Of a stretch of DNA of 64,000 nt, positions 9,726-18,459 are shown piece by piece. A model generated the notes under the pieces. It searched no databases and was not told where the DNA came from. It worked only from the letters and a program-made list of their open reading frames with translations. The translations under genes and the position numbers were made by a program. The DNA comes from Porphyrobacter sp. TH134 (GTDB lineage Bacteria; Pseudomonadota; Alphaproteobacteria; Sphingomonadales; Sphingomonadaceae). Position 1 is the first letter of the stretch; each line of letters opens with the position of its first letter. The stretch spans positions 1 through 64,000 of the forward strand of contig NZ_PKRO01000004.1 of assembly GCF_002855495.1 (NCBI RefSeq), written 5' to 3'.

Positions 9726-10231
9726 TGGACCTGCTGCGCGAACTGCACCCGCAGGCGTTGCGCATCGCAGGCCTGCTGCGCGCGCGGGGCCAGAAAGTCG
9801 CGGTCGCCGACGGGGCTACCGGGGGGCTGATCGCAGCCACCTTGCTGACCGTGCCGGGCGCGCTCGATGTTTTCGTGGGCGGCGGCGTGGTCTATTCTTT
9901 CCGCGCCCGCGACGTGCTGTTCGCGCTTCCGCGAGAGGCTTACGCAGGGATGCGCGGGGCGACCGCGGATTACGCCCTGCTGCAAGCCCGCGCGATCCGG
10001 GACAATTTCGGGGCCGATTGGGGGTTGGCGGAGAGCGGCGCAGTTGGCGGGTCAACCCATCCGTCGGGTGCGCCGGCGGGGCGCAGCGTGGCGGCGCTGG
10101 TGGGGCCGGGGGCGGAACACACCCGGCTGCTCGAAACCGCCAGCGATGACCGCATCGCCAACATGGCCGCCTTCACCCGAAATGCGTTGGCGTTGCTGGA
10201 AGCAGGGTTGGAACCGGGCGCGGAACGTTAG
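9725..10231 (+). CDS. CinA C-terminal-domain-like protein (divergent NMN amidase family)
   Basis: The 168-residue protein matches the stand-alone CinA/PncC domain in size and pattern: RARGQKVAVADGATGGLIA, then GALDVFVGGGVVYS, and ALLQARAIRDNFGADWGLAESG with a conserved GP-rich middle. Canonical PncC deamidates nicotinamide mononucleotide. The family motif around the nucleophile is ESCTGG; here it reads DGATGG, so the Ser is absent. The YSNxxK motif reads YSFRAR. The enzyme may therefore be inactive or altered. Its ATG overlaps the ligA stop by one base. LigA releases NMN, so the pairing is suggestive, but activity is doubtful. Confidence 0.75.
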
Positions 10232-10340
10232 CCCGTGCGAGATTGCCGCCGCGGCGGAAGCTCTGAAGATCTATCCTTGAGCAGACAGCTTCGGTCGTCG
10301 TCACCGGAAGCTTGCGGAGGGCCGCTTGCGGCAGTGCTGG

Positions 10341-12098
10341 TCAGGCGGCCCGGGCTGGCGGCTTGTGCTGCGGCACGGCGTGGCCGGCCGTTCCTGCGCT
10401 TCCTGTGCGAAAAGCTGCCACGTGTTCGATCAGGGCATCGGCCTCGCTGCCCAACAGATGGGTTGAGGCTGAACATTCCTCGACCACGGCGGCATTGGCC
10501 TGGGTCATCTGATCCATTTCCGCCATCGCCTGATCGACTTCGGCAAGGCGCTTGGCCTGCTGCTCGGCCGATTGGGCGATGTCGCTCACCAGATTGCCGA
10601 TTTCGGCCACCGCAGTGACGACTTCTGTCAGTGTGGCACCACTCGTGCCGACCAGTTGCACACCATTGGCGACTTCGCCCCCGCTTTTGGAAATCAGATC
10701 GCGGATCTGATCGGCCGCTTCGGCGGAGCGCTGCGCGAGACTGCGAACTTCGCTCGCGACCACAGCAAAGCCCTTGCCGGCCTCGCCAGCGCGGGCGGCC
10801 TCGACCCCGGCGTTCAGCGCAAGCAGGTTGGTCTGAAAGGCGATTCCATCGATCACCTCGATGATGGTGCCAATTTCCTGGGAGGAGCGCTCAATTCCCC
10901 GCATGGCGCTGACGGCGCGCTGCACCACGGCGTGCCCATCGCGCGCGCGGGTGGCGGCGGCTTCCATCGCGTGATGCATGGCGGCGGCATCCTTTGCAAC
11001 CTTGCCGATCGATCCGGTCACGTCCGACAGGGCCTGTGCAACCTCGGCGATGCGGCCCGCCTGCACTTCGTTGCGCGCGGCCAGATCATCGGTGCCTGAG
11101 CGGATTTCGACGATTGAGTGCTGCACGCTTGACGCACTCTCGCGCACAAGCGCCATCGCGTTGGCAAGGTTCGATATTGCGCTGTTCAGATCATCGCGCA
11201 GCACCGCATAATCAGGCGGCAGGCTGGTGGTGCAGGAATATTGCAGATTCTTGCGCGATAGCGCGGCAAGACCTTCGCCCAGCAGTTTGACGACGATGCG
11301 CTGATCGCTTTCGGCCTGGCGGCGCGCGATGGCCGCGCTACGGAAGGTTTCGAGGCTGCGGGCCATGGCGCCGATCTCATCGTCACGGTCAGCGCTGCTG
11401 GCGGGGCGATCCAGCTGGCCCTGTGCAATTGCTGCCATCGTATCCGACAGATCGGCCATAGGTGCGATCACGTGCTGACGAATGCGGCGTGCTGCCACCA
11501 GCACCACCCCCATCAGCATCAGCGCCAGCGCGCCCGCCAGGCTGACGAGCAGCGCGGTGAGCCGGTGGTTGCTGGCCACCATCTTTTCCCGGTAAGCATT
11601 GGACAGGGCCACCAGTTTGAGGACATGGCCATGCTGAACATCATAAGCACGGGCCAATTCGCCTGCATGGATCGCCCGCATCCGGCCGGTATCGCCGGCC
11701 TTGAATGCGGGCAGAAAGCGGGTGTCGACGATGGCCCAGAACGCGTCGGCTGACTGAATTGTGGCGTTGACCTGCGCCTGCAACTCGGGCGTCACCGGGG
11801 TCTTGGCCCAGAAAGCCTGACGGTCACGGAATTCGGTGCGGGTGATATCGAGCCGCTTGAGATGGCGTTCGGCCGCAGACGGGTCGGATGCGATCAGCAA
11901 GGTCAGCAGATAAGGCTCAACACTATAGGCCGGCGGCGGGAGGATATCAGCCAGCAGCACATCCTGAAGCGTGTTTTCTTCGGTCATCGGACCGCCGAAA
12001 CGCACCAACGCGATAGTGACCGCAGTCACTGCCACGGCAAGCGAGATCAGCCCAATGATAACACGGCTGCCAAGCCGGACCTGGTTTGTTATCAGCAT
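10341..12098 (-). CDS. Methyl-accepting chemotaxis protein
   Basis: This 585-residue chemoreceptor has a transmembrane helix at about 11-33, a periplasmic helical domain of about 150 residues, a second membrane helix ([19 protein letters not shown], about 183-202), a HAMP region and a long coiled-coil signalling domain. The hairpin tip reads [20 protein letters not shown] followed by [17 protein letters not shown], where most receptors have [11 protein letters not shown]; a Gly replaces the Ala. No che or flagellar genes are adjacent, so it must signal to a distant array. The C-terminus is basic and Pro/Ala-rich with no NWETF-type methyltransferase tether. Ligand unknown. The 248 bases upstream (12099-12346) contain no recognisable gene. 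Confidence 0.92.
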   Translation of the reverse strand: MLITNQVRLGSRVIIGLISLAVAVTAVTIALVRFGGPMTEENTLQDVLLADILPPPAYSVEPYLLTLLIASDPSAAERHLKRLDITRTEFRDRQAFWAKTPVTPELQAQVNATIQSADAFWAIVDTRFLPAFKAGDTGRMRAIHAGELARAYDVQHGHVLKLVALSNAYREKMVASNHRLTALLVSLAGALALMLMGVVLVAARRIRQHVIAPMADLSDTMAAIAQGQLDRPASSADRDDEIGAMARSLETFRSAAIARRQAESDQRIVVKLLGEGLAALSRKNLQYSCTTSLPPDYAVLRDDLNSAISNLANAMALVRESASSVQHSIVEIRSGTDDLAARNEVQAGRIAEVAQALSDVTGSIGKVAKDAAAMHHAMEAAATRARDGHAVVQRAVSAMRGIERSSQEIGTIIEVIDGIAFQTNLLALNAGVEAARAGEAGKGFAVVASEVRSLAQRSAEAADQIRDLISKSGGEVANGVQLVGTSGATLTEVVTAVAEIGNLVSDIAQSAEQQAKRLAEVDQAMAEMDQMTQANAAVVEECSASTHLLGSEADALIEHVAAFRTGSAGTAGHAVPQHKPPARAA

Positions 12099-12346
12099 CG
12101 CGCGCTCCTCAGGCCGCCCGGATTGCGGGCGGGCAGTGCGAGCGTGGCTTAGCGCGCCAATCTTGCCGAACAGATTGGGCGGGCCTAATCGCTTTTCCTT
12201 ATGCGGATTGCGGCCGATAACGGAAACGGCAACCGGGTGGCATCGTCTGGCTTTGCCGAAAGGCGCTGACTGGCCGGGCGACGCACAGGTGCGTTCTTGC
12301 CCATTTCTTTTGGCGCAAACCGCTCAAATGCCGCCTGCGCGCTGGC

Positions 12347-13288
12347 TTACCCCAGCCCCCTGCCGCGCACCCGCCGCCGCCGCAGCCACAGGATCGCCCA
12401 GTCGCCGCGTTGCAGGCGCGCGGCCATGCGGAAGCCTGCAAGGTGCATCGCGCGCTTGACGGCCGCTTCCTGCTCACCCGCCAGCAGCCCCGCCAGCAGC
12501 AGGCTGCCACCCGGCGGCACCGCCTTGGCAAAATCGGGGGCGAGGCTGACCAGTGGGCCTGCCAGAATGTTGGCGATCAGCAGATCATAAGGACTGCGCA
12601 AGGCCAGCAGCGGGTCGTCCATCCCGTCCGCCACAATCATCACCGCCTGGCCTGCGCCAGCGCCCATCGGGATCGCGTTGAGGCGCGCGTTTTCTTCGAC
12701 CACGCCGACACACACCGCGTCGATATCGGTAAGGGTAATCTGCGCGCGCGGCCACAGCGCCAGCGCGGCAAAGCCGAGCAGCCCGGTGCCGGTGCCGATA
12801 TCGGCGATGGTGCGCGCGGTCACGCCGCTCGCCTTCATGTGTCCCAGCATTTCAAGGCACCCGGCGGTGGTCTTGTGCTGGCCGGTGCCGAAGGCCTGGG
12901 AAGCGGGGATGGTGAAGTCGATGAGGTCCGGATCAGCGGGGTAATCGGGGGTGTGGACATGGAACCGCCCGGCGCGGATCGGCGGCGCGTTGTGCTGGCT
13001 GAGCGTCACCCAGTCTTCAGGCGGCAGTTCCTCGATGGTGATTTTGGGCGCGGCGCCTTCGAACAGGCCCGCCAGCGCGGCTTTCTCGGCCTTGCCGGGC
13101 TTTCTCGGATACCAGCCTTCCAGCACCCAGTCGTCGGGCTGGTCCTCGGCCACTTCGCGGCCCGCGATGACGAGTTCATAATCCCAGTCATCGATCAAAT
13201 CATGCGCCAGCAGCGCGGCCTGAACGACCGGCTTGGGGGCGTGGGCGGAGAGCTTCCACGTGGTACTATCGGACAAAGCTGGCTCCAT
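12347..13288 (-). CDS. prmA: Ribosomal protein L11 methyltransferase PrmA
   Basis: PrmA trimethylates lysines and the N-terminus of ribosomal protein L11. The 313-residue protein has an N-terminal substrate-recognition domain, a linker with QAFGTGQHKTTAGCLE, the SAM-binding motif IADIGTGTGLLGFAAL, the acidic loop TDIDAVCVGVVEENA and the catalytic-region motif LLIANILAGPL. The C-terminal tail LRRRRVRGRG is unusually basic. Its start overlaps the end of the upstream SDR gene by 23 bases, so the two are likely translated together. Confidence 0.9.
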   Translation of the reverse strand: MEPALSDSTTWKLSAHAPKPVVQAALLAHDLIDDWDYELVIAGREVAEDQPDDWVLEGWYPRKPGKAEKAALAGLFEGAAPKITIEELPPEDWVTLSQHNAPPIRAGRFHVHTPDYPADPDLIDFTIPASQAFGTGQHKTTAGCLEMLGHMKASGVTARTIADIGTGTGLLGFAALALWPRAQITLTDIDAVCVGVVEENARLNAIPMGAGAGQAVMIVADGMDDPLLALRSPYDLLIANILAGPLVSLAPDFAKAVPPGGSLLLAGLLAGEQEAAVKRAMHLAGFRMAARLQRGDWAILWLRRRRVRGRGLG

Positions 13289-14003
13289 TCGCGTCGATCA
13301 CCGCGCCGGTCATGCTGGGGGGCGCATCGAGGGCGCAAAAGGTAATGATGGCGGCGATTTCGTCCGGGGTTGCCACCCGGCCCAGCGGAATATCGGCCAG
13401 CAATCCCGGTCCGCCGCGGCTGGCGAGGTAATCGTCCGCCATGCTGGTATCGGTAAAGCCGGGGGTTACCGCAAAGCTGAGGATGCCGTCCTTGGCATAG
13501 GCGCGGGCGATGGTCTTGTGCATCCCCACCATTCCGCTTTTGGCCGCCGCGTAATGCCAATGTGCCGGGCTGTCCCCGCGATAGGCGGCGCGGCTGGCGA
13601 CATGGACGAGCCGCCCCGCAAAGCCGCGCTGCTGCCAGTGCAGCACCGCCAGCCGTGATACTTGCGCGGCGCTGGTGAGGTTCACCCGCAAGGTATCGTC
13701 CCAGGCATCGAGCCATTCGAGGTCCGACCGGTCCAGCCGGTTTGCCTCGAACCGCCCCGCGTTGTTGACCACGGCGTCGATTTTGCCCCCGGCGATGACG
13801 AGCGCCTGATCCCACAAGCGCTGCACGCTCAGCGGGTCGCCGAAATCGGCGGCGATGATCGGCGGTGATCCGGGCATCGATCCGGGCGCTGAAGCGACCG
13901 CGCGCGAGGCGTGGCCAATGACGTGCGCGCCGCGCGCCGCGAGCGCTTGGAGCGTTGCCTTGCCGATTCCACGGCTTGATCCGGTAACAAGAATGTGTCC
14001 CAT
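13266..14003 (-). CDS. SDR-family oxidoreductase
   Basis: A 245-residue short-chain dehydrogenase/reductase. The nucleotide-binding motif is TGSSRGIGKA, the NNAG motif is VVNNAGRF, and the catalytic YxxxK appears as HYAAAKSG with an upstream Ser in LVHVASRAA. The C-terminal MTGAVIDANGA is typical of the family. Gly-x-x-x-Gly with Ser-Arg suggests NADP preference (inference). Substrate cannot be named; FabG-like roles or polyol oxidation are possible. It is transcribed divergently from sdhC and overlaps prmA downstream. Confidence 0.85.
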   Translation of the reverse strand: MGHILVTGSSRGIGKATLQALAARGAHVIGHASRAVASAPGSMPGSPPIIAADFGDPLSVQRLWDQALVIAGGKIDAVVNNAGRFEANRLDRSDLEWLDAWDDTLRVNLTSAAQVSRLAVLHWQQRGFAGRLVHVASRAAYRGDSPAHWHYAAAKSGMVGMHKTIARAYAKDGILSFAVTPGFTDTSMADDYLASRGGPGLLADIPLGRVATPDEIAAIITFCALDAPPSMTGAVIDANGASFVR

Positions 14004-14111
14004 GCAAGCGCCTATCCGAAACTTTGCAAGTTAAGTCCACTGCTCGCCGCTTGCCTCACGCGCCAGCAACGCTAAGTGGAGTGACAAACTGAGGGACCAA
14101 CTGGGATCACC

Positions 14112-14492
14112 ATGAACCAAAGACCGCTTTCTCCCCATTTGCAGGTGTGGCGCTGGGGGCCGCACATGCTGGTATCGATCCTTCACCGCGCGACGGGCGA
14201 CGGCATGGCGCTGGTCGGCCTTGGCGTGCTGGTGTGGTGGCTGGGTGCACTGGCGAGCGGGGCCGAAGCCTATGCCACGTTCCAGGGCGCAATGGGCTCG
14301 CCGTTGGGCCTGCTGGTGCTGGTCGGCCTGTCGTGGGCGTTTTTCACGCACATGATGAGCGGGATGCGCCACTTCGTGCTCGATATCGGTGCGGGCTACG
14401 AATTGGATACCAACCGCATGTGGTCGATCGCGTCGCCGATCATCGCAATTGTTCTGACCGCGGCCTTCTGGGCCGTGATCCTGCTGCGCTGA
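14112..14492 (+). CDS. sdhC: Succinate dehydrogenase cytochrome b556 subunit SdhC
   Basis: SdhC is one of two membrane anchors that bind haem b and quinone in complex II. The 126-residue protein has the signature RPLSPHLQVWRW followed by SILHRATG, three membrane helices, and FTHMMSGMRHFVLDIG carrying the probable haem-ligand His. It heads an operon with sdhD 12 bases downstream. The 108-base gap to the divergent SDR gene should hold the promoter, but I see no convincing box. Confidence 0.93.
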   Translation: MNQRPLSPHLQVWRWGPHMLVSILHRATGDGMALVGLGVLVWWLGALASGAEAYATFQGAMGSPLGLLVLVGLSWAFFTHMMSGMRHFVLDIGAGYELDTNRMWSIASPIIAIVLTAAFWAVILLR

Positions 14493-14504
14493 GAGGGCAA
14501 GACT

Positions 14505-14891
14505 ATGGGTAACGGTACTTCCATCGGACGCGTGCGGGGCCTGGGCGCGGCGCATCATGGCCCGCATCACTGGCTGGTGCAGCGCTTCACCGCGATCGGC
14601 AATGTGGTGCTGATGAGCTGGCTGCTGATCAGCTTGGCGCTGCTGGGCGATTATGGCTACGCCAGCATGGTCAAGTGGCTCTCGCAGCCAATCCCGGCGA
14701 CCGCCATGATCCTGCTGGTGTTCAGCCTGTTCTGGCACGCCCGCCTCGGCCTGCAAGTGCTGATCGAGGATTACATCCATGACGCCGGCAGCAAGTTTGC
14801 TGCGATCTCGGCGCTTAATCTTGCAACCATTGGCGGCGGCGCGTTTGGCATTTTCAGCGTCGCTACGCTCGCATTCGGAGGTCAGGCCTGA
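14505..14891 (+). CDS. sdhD: Succinate dehydrogenase membrane anchor SdhD
   Basis: The second membrane anchor of complex II, 128 residues. It opens [20 protein letters not shown], a conserved alphaproteobacterial SdhD start, and has three membrane helices. The segment [18 protein letters not shown] is the family motif near the haem and ubiquinone site. Its TGA overlaps the ATG of sdhA by one base, so the two are translationally coupled. Confidence 0.92.
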   Translation: MGNGTSIGRVRGLGAAHHGPHHWLVQRFTAIGNVVLMSWLLISLALLGDYGYASMVKWLSQPIPATAMILLVFSLFWHARLGLQVLIEDYIHDAGSKFAAISALNLATIGGGAFGIFSVATLAFGGQA

Positions 14892-16759
14892 TGGCTACGT
14901 CAGCAGCACGCGGAACCGCAAATGATGTCGGCGGGGCGCATCTGAAGGGCGCCTATACGATCGTCGATCATACCTATGATGTGGTGGTGGTGGGCGCCGG
15001 CGGCAGCGGCCTGCGCGCCACGATGGGCGCGGCGGAAAGCGGCCTGCGCACGGCGAACATCTCCAAGGTGTTCCCCACCCGCAGCCACACGGTCGCCGCA
15101 CAAGGCGGGATCGCCGCGTCGCTGGGCAACAACTCGCCCGACCACTGGACCTGGCATATGTATGACACCGTCAAGGGGTCGGACTGGCTGGGCGATCAGG
15201 ACGCGATCGAATATCTCGCGCGCGAGGCGCCTGCTGCGGTTTACGAGCTGGAACACGCGGGCGTGCCCTTCAGCCGCAATGCCGATGGCACGATCTACCA
15301 GCGGCCGTTCGGCGGCCACATGCAGAACATGGGCGCCGGCCCGCCGGTGCAGCGCACCTGCGCCGCGGCTGACCGCACCGGCCACGCGATGCTCCACGCG
15401 CTCTACCAGCAGAGCCTGAAGTATGACGCGGACTTCTTCATCGAATATTTCGCGCTCGACCTCATCATGTCGGATGAAGGCGGGGAGCGGAAGTGCGTCG
15501 GCGTGATCGCCATGTGCCTCGATGACGGCAAGATCCACCGCTTCCGCGCGCAATCGGTCGTGCTGGCAACCGGGGGTTATGGCCGCTGCTATTACACCGC
15601 GACCTCGGCCCACACCTGCACCGGCGACGGCGGCGGGATGGTGCTGCGCGCAGGTCTGCCCTTGCAGGACATGGAGTTCGTGCAATTCCACCCCACCGGC
15701 ATCTACGGCGCGGGCGTGCTGATCACCGAAGGCGCGCGCGGGGAGGGTGGCTATCTCACCAACTCCGAGGGCGAGCGCTTCATGGAGCGTTATGCCCCGT
15801 CCGCCAAGGACTTGGCGTCGCGTGACGTGGTGTCGCGTTCGATGGCGCTGGAAATGCGCGAAGGGCGCGGTGTCGGGCCCGAAGGCGATCACATCTACCT
15901 CCACCTCGATCACATTGATCCGAATGTGCTGGCCCAGCGCCTGCCGGGGATCACCGAAAGCGGGAAGATTTTCGCCGGTGTTGACCTCACCCGCCAGCCG
16001 CTGCCCGTTACCCCGACGGTGCATTACAACATGGGCGGTATCCCGTGTAACTATCACGGGCAGGTTGTGACGCTGGGGCCGGATGGCAATCCGGACACCG
16101 TGATCCCCGGCCTCTATGCCGTGGGCGAGGCGGCCTGCGTGTCGGTGCACGGGGCCAATCGCCTCGGCTCGAACTCGCTGATCGACCTCGTGGTGTTCGG
16201 CCGCGCAACCGGCCATCACCTCCGTGACAGCCTCAAGGCCAATGCCAAGCAGCCTGAACTGCCCGCTGACAGCGCCGATTTCGCGCTGACCCGGCTCGAT
16301 CACTTCCGCTACGCGCAGGGCGGTTCGCCCACCGCGCAGATCCGGGCGGAAATGCAGAAGGCGATGCAGAAGCACTGCGCCGTGTTCCGCGACCAGAAGC
16401 TGATGGACGAAGGTGTGGCCAAACTGGCCGAGCAGAACAAGCGGATGGAAGACATCCACGTCACCGACAAGTCGCTGATCTGGAACAGCGACCTGATCGA
16501 GACGCTGGAACTCGACAACCTGATGAGCCAGGCCAACGTCACCATGGCATCGGCCGCCAACCGCAAGGAAAGCCGCGGCGCCCACGCGCACGAGGATTTC
16601 CCCGATCGCAACGATGCCGAATGGATGAAGCACACGATCGCCTGGTTCGACGGCTGGGGCGGGCGTGGCAGCAACAGCCGCATCGATTATCGCCCGGTGC
16701 ACGAATACACGCTGACCGACGACATCAAGTATATCGAGCCCAAGGCGCGCGTTTATTGA
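14891..16759 (+). CDS. sdhA: Succinate dehydrogenase flavoprotein subunit SdhA
   Basis: SdhA oxidises succinate to fumarate with covalently bound FAD. The 622-residue product has the dinucleotide fold [14 protein letters not shown] and the flavinylation motif [16 protein letters not shown]. It also has the substrate-site segments [19 protein letters not shown], and [19 protein letters not shown] near the second FAD contact. The C-terminus, [20 protein letters not shown], is typical. A strong terminator follows at once, so sdhB, normally next or nearby, is not in this operon. Confidence 0.97.
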   Translation: MATSAARGTANDVGGAHLKGAYTIVDHTYDVVVVGAGGSGLRATMGAAESGLRTANISKVFPTRSHTVAAQGGIAASLGNNSPDHWTWHMYDTVKGSDWLGDQDAIEYLAREAPAAVYELEHAGVPFSRNADGTIYQRPFGGHMQNMGAGPPVQRTCAAADRTGHAMLHALYQQSLKYDADFFIEYFALDLIMSDEGGERKCVGVIAMCLDDGKIHRFRAQSVVLATGGYGRCYYTATSAHTCTGDGGGMVLRAGLPLQDMEFVQFHPTGIYGAGVLITEGARGEGGYLTNSEGERFMERYAPSAKDLASRDVVSRSMALEMREGRGVGPEGDHIYLHLDHIDPNVLAQRLPGITESGKIFAGVDLTRQPLPVTPTVHYNMGGIPCNYHGQVVTLGPDGNPDTVIPGLYAVGEAACVSVHGANRLGSNSLIDLVVFGRATGHHLRDSLKANAKQPELPADSADFALTRLDHFRYAQGGSPTAQIRAEMQKAMQKHCAVFRDQKLMDEGVAKLAEQNKRMEDIHVTDKSLIWNSDLIETLELDNLMSQANVTMASAANRKESRGAHAHEDFPDRNDAEWMKHTIAWFDGWGGRGSNSRIDYRPVHEYTLTDDIKYIEPKARVY

Positions 16760-16784
16760 TCCGGCGCGTCATGGAATGACATTG

Positions 16785-16814
16785 AAGGCCCGGTCCCGAG
16801 AGGGATCGGGCCTT
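16785..16814 (+). terminator. Rho-independent terminator after sdhA
   Basis: A 13-bp stem (16785-16797 with 16802-16814, one G-T pair) with the tetraloop GAGA is followed by TTTGTC. It lies 26 bases beyond the sdhA stop. The T-run is short but the stem is strong. Confidence 0.85.
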
Positions 16815-16877
16815 TGTCGTGATAGCAGGACGCTCGCCGCTTGACCGACGGTGTTCCGAAGGGCAGCCTGCGTCCCG

Positions 16878-17909
16878 ATGAACAGGGGCAAGATCATCGC
16901 AGCGCTGCTGGCGGCATTGCTCGCCGCGCCGGTGTTGTCGCAATCCACCGCGCCCAATCCCAACCAGCCGCCGCCGCACACCGCACCGTTTCCTGATCTG
17001 GGCAGCGGCGAAACCCCGGCTGAACGGCGCAAGTCTTACGATCTCAGCCCCGAATTGCTGCGCGGGTTTACCGCTGGCCAGCTGCGTGAACAGCAGCGTC
17101 GCCTTGATGCCGCACTAGCCGCGCTGCCGCCGCAGACGCCGGGCGTGCCGGAAGCCTATGTCCTCACCATCGCGCTCGATAGCGATCCGGTGTTCGCGCG
17201 CGAGGCACGCGAGGCGGCGCGGGTGCTGGCGGCGCGTTACGGCGCGCAAAGCCGCACGCTGACGCTGGCCGGGCCGGACGGCACCCGCGACGATGCGCCG
17301 CACGCTTCGATCAGCGCGGCTCTGCTGGCCATCAGCCACATTGGCTCGGTGATGGACGGCAAGGAGGATGTGCTGGTGCTCTACACCACCAGCCACGGCA
17401 TCGATCTGGGCCTTGCCTATCATTACGGCGACCATGGCTACGGCGTTTTGTCGCCCGCCAGCCTGAAGACCGCACTGGGGGAGGCCGGGATCGAGCGCCG
17501 GTTGCTGATCCTGTCGGCCTGTTATTCCGGGGTGTTTGTGCCCGTCCTCGCCAGCGCGGATACTGCAATCCTGACAGCGGCGGCCAGCACGCGCTCGTCA
17601 TTCGGTTGCATGGCTGAAAATGACTGGACGTTCTTTGGTGATGCCCTGATCAACCGCGCGCTGCGCCAACCGGTTGCGCTGGATGAAGCGGCGCGCATGG
17701 CCGGGGCAGCGGTCGCCGAGTGGGAGGCCAAGGCGCGCTTTCTGGCGTCCCTGCCGCAGACCAGTATGGGGGCGGGGGCGAAGGTCTGGCTGGCCCAGCT
17801 TGAAGCCGGCAAGCCGCGCATCGCCAGTGCGCCGGTGGGGCGGCCTGCGTTCGACGAGGCGGCGCTGGGCGCCAAGGCGGCCGCCGGGCGCTCTGCTGCG
17901 CGCGACTGA
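16878..17909 (+). CDS. Secreted C13 (legumain-like) cysteine peptidase
   Basis: The 343-residue protein has a signal peptide (IIAALLAALLAAPVLSQS) and then a caspase/legumain-fold domain. The catalytic His sits in YTTSHGIDLG (His173) and the Cys in LILSACYSGVF (Cys215), the spacing and motifs of Pfam Peptidase_C13. It is probably periplasmic. I choose the ATG at 16878 because it gives a clean signal peptide. It lies directly upstream of a BlaI/BlaR1-like pair in the same direction, separated by 160 bases with that pair's operator, so a shared pathway is possible but unproven. The substrate is unknown; eukaryotic relatives cleave after Asn, and some act as transamidases. Confidence 0.83.
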   Translation: MNRGKIIAALLAALLAAPVLSQSTAPNPNQPPPHTAPFPDLGSGETPAERRKSYDLSPELLRGFTAGQLREQQRRLDAALAALPPQTPGVPEAYVLTIALDSDPVFAREAREAARVLAARYGAQSRTLTLAGPDGTRDDAPHASISAALLAISHIGSVMDGKEDVLVLYTTSHGIDLGLAYHYGDHGYGVLSPASLKTALGEAGIERRLLILSACYSGVFVPVLASADTAILTAAASTRSSFGCMAENDWTFFGDALINRALRQPVALDEAARMAGAAVAEWEAKARFLASLPQTSMGAGAKVWLAQLEAGKPRIASAPVGRPAFDEAALGAKAAAGRSAARD

Positions 17910-18014
17910 TGGGCGGGCGCGGGAGAAGCGCATCGCCACGTCATTCATCCGCCGCCGTCGCCCGTTCGGCGAAACGCTGGGTGGGTGCGGCGCCATTCAG
18001 CCAGGCGCAAGGTT

Positions 18015-18045
18015 TACAGATGTAGTCGATAAGACTACAGGTGTA
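18015..18045 (+). promoter_or_regulatory. Twin BlaI/MecI-type operators and likely promoter
   Basis: Two TACA-NN-TGTA boxes lie at 18015-18024 (TACAGATGTA) and 18036-18045 (TACAGGTGTA), 21 bases apart start to start, i.e. two helical turns. The outer sequence is also dyadic: TGTAGTC faces GACTACA. TACANNTGTA is the core recognised by BlaI/MecI repressors. TTTACA at 18013-18018 with TACAGG 17 bases on could be the promoter. The boxes lie 25-55 bases upstream of the repressor gene, fitting autoregulation. Confidence 0.85.
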
Positions 18046-18069
18046 ATCACAAGCCGAGGGAGCGCCCGA

Positions 18070-18459
18070 GTGACCCCATCCGACGAAAATGCTGGCGAAC
18101 GTATCACCGATGCCGAGCATGCGGTGATGGAGGCCTTGTGGGACCGCCCGCGCCAGACCGCGGCCGAGGTGTGCGATGAAGTTTGCGCCGCGCGCGATTG
18201 GAGCCTGGCGACGGTCAAGACGCTGTTATCGCGCCTCGTCCAGAAGGGCGCGATCGCCGCGGAGCCTGATGGCCGCCGGTTTTTATACACCCCGCTGATC
18301 GCGCGTGAGGCCTATGTCGGGGGCGAGAGCCGCCGCTTGGTCGACCGCCTGTTCGGCGGCAGCGCCGCATCGCTGGTCGCGCATCTGGCTGAAACCGAAG
18401 CGCTGACAGACAGCGACCTGGCCGAAATCGAGGCGCTGCTCAAGGAGTTGCGGCCATGA
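18070..18459 (+). CDS. BlaI/MecI/CopY-family transcriptional repressor
   Basis: A 129-residue winged-helix repressor. ITDAEHAVMEALWDRP opens the domain; TAAEVCDEV and WSLATVKTLLSRLVQKG form the recognition region, and GRRFLYTPLI the wing. The C-terminal half is the dimerisation and protease-sensitive region. The GTG at 18070 is chosen because AGGGAG lies 7 bases upstream and no in-frame ATG precedes it. Twin TACANNTGTA operators precede the gene. The stop overlaps the M56 peptidase start in ATGA, the standard blaI-blaR1 arrangement. No beta-lactamase gene is adjacent, so the signal and regulon are unknown. Confidence 0.92.
   Translation: MTPSDENAGERITDAEHAVMEALWDRPRQTAAEVCDEVCAARDWSLATVKTLLSRLVQKGAIAAEPDGRRFLYTPLIAREAYVGGESRRLVDRLFGGSAASLVAHLAETEALTDSDLAEIEALLKELRP

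Noticed and set aside
14900..16702. 600-codon frame antisense to sdhA
   Set aside because: Same reasoning; sdhA is intact with all motifs.
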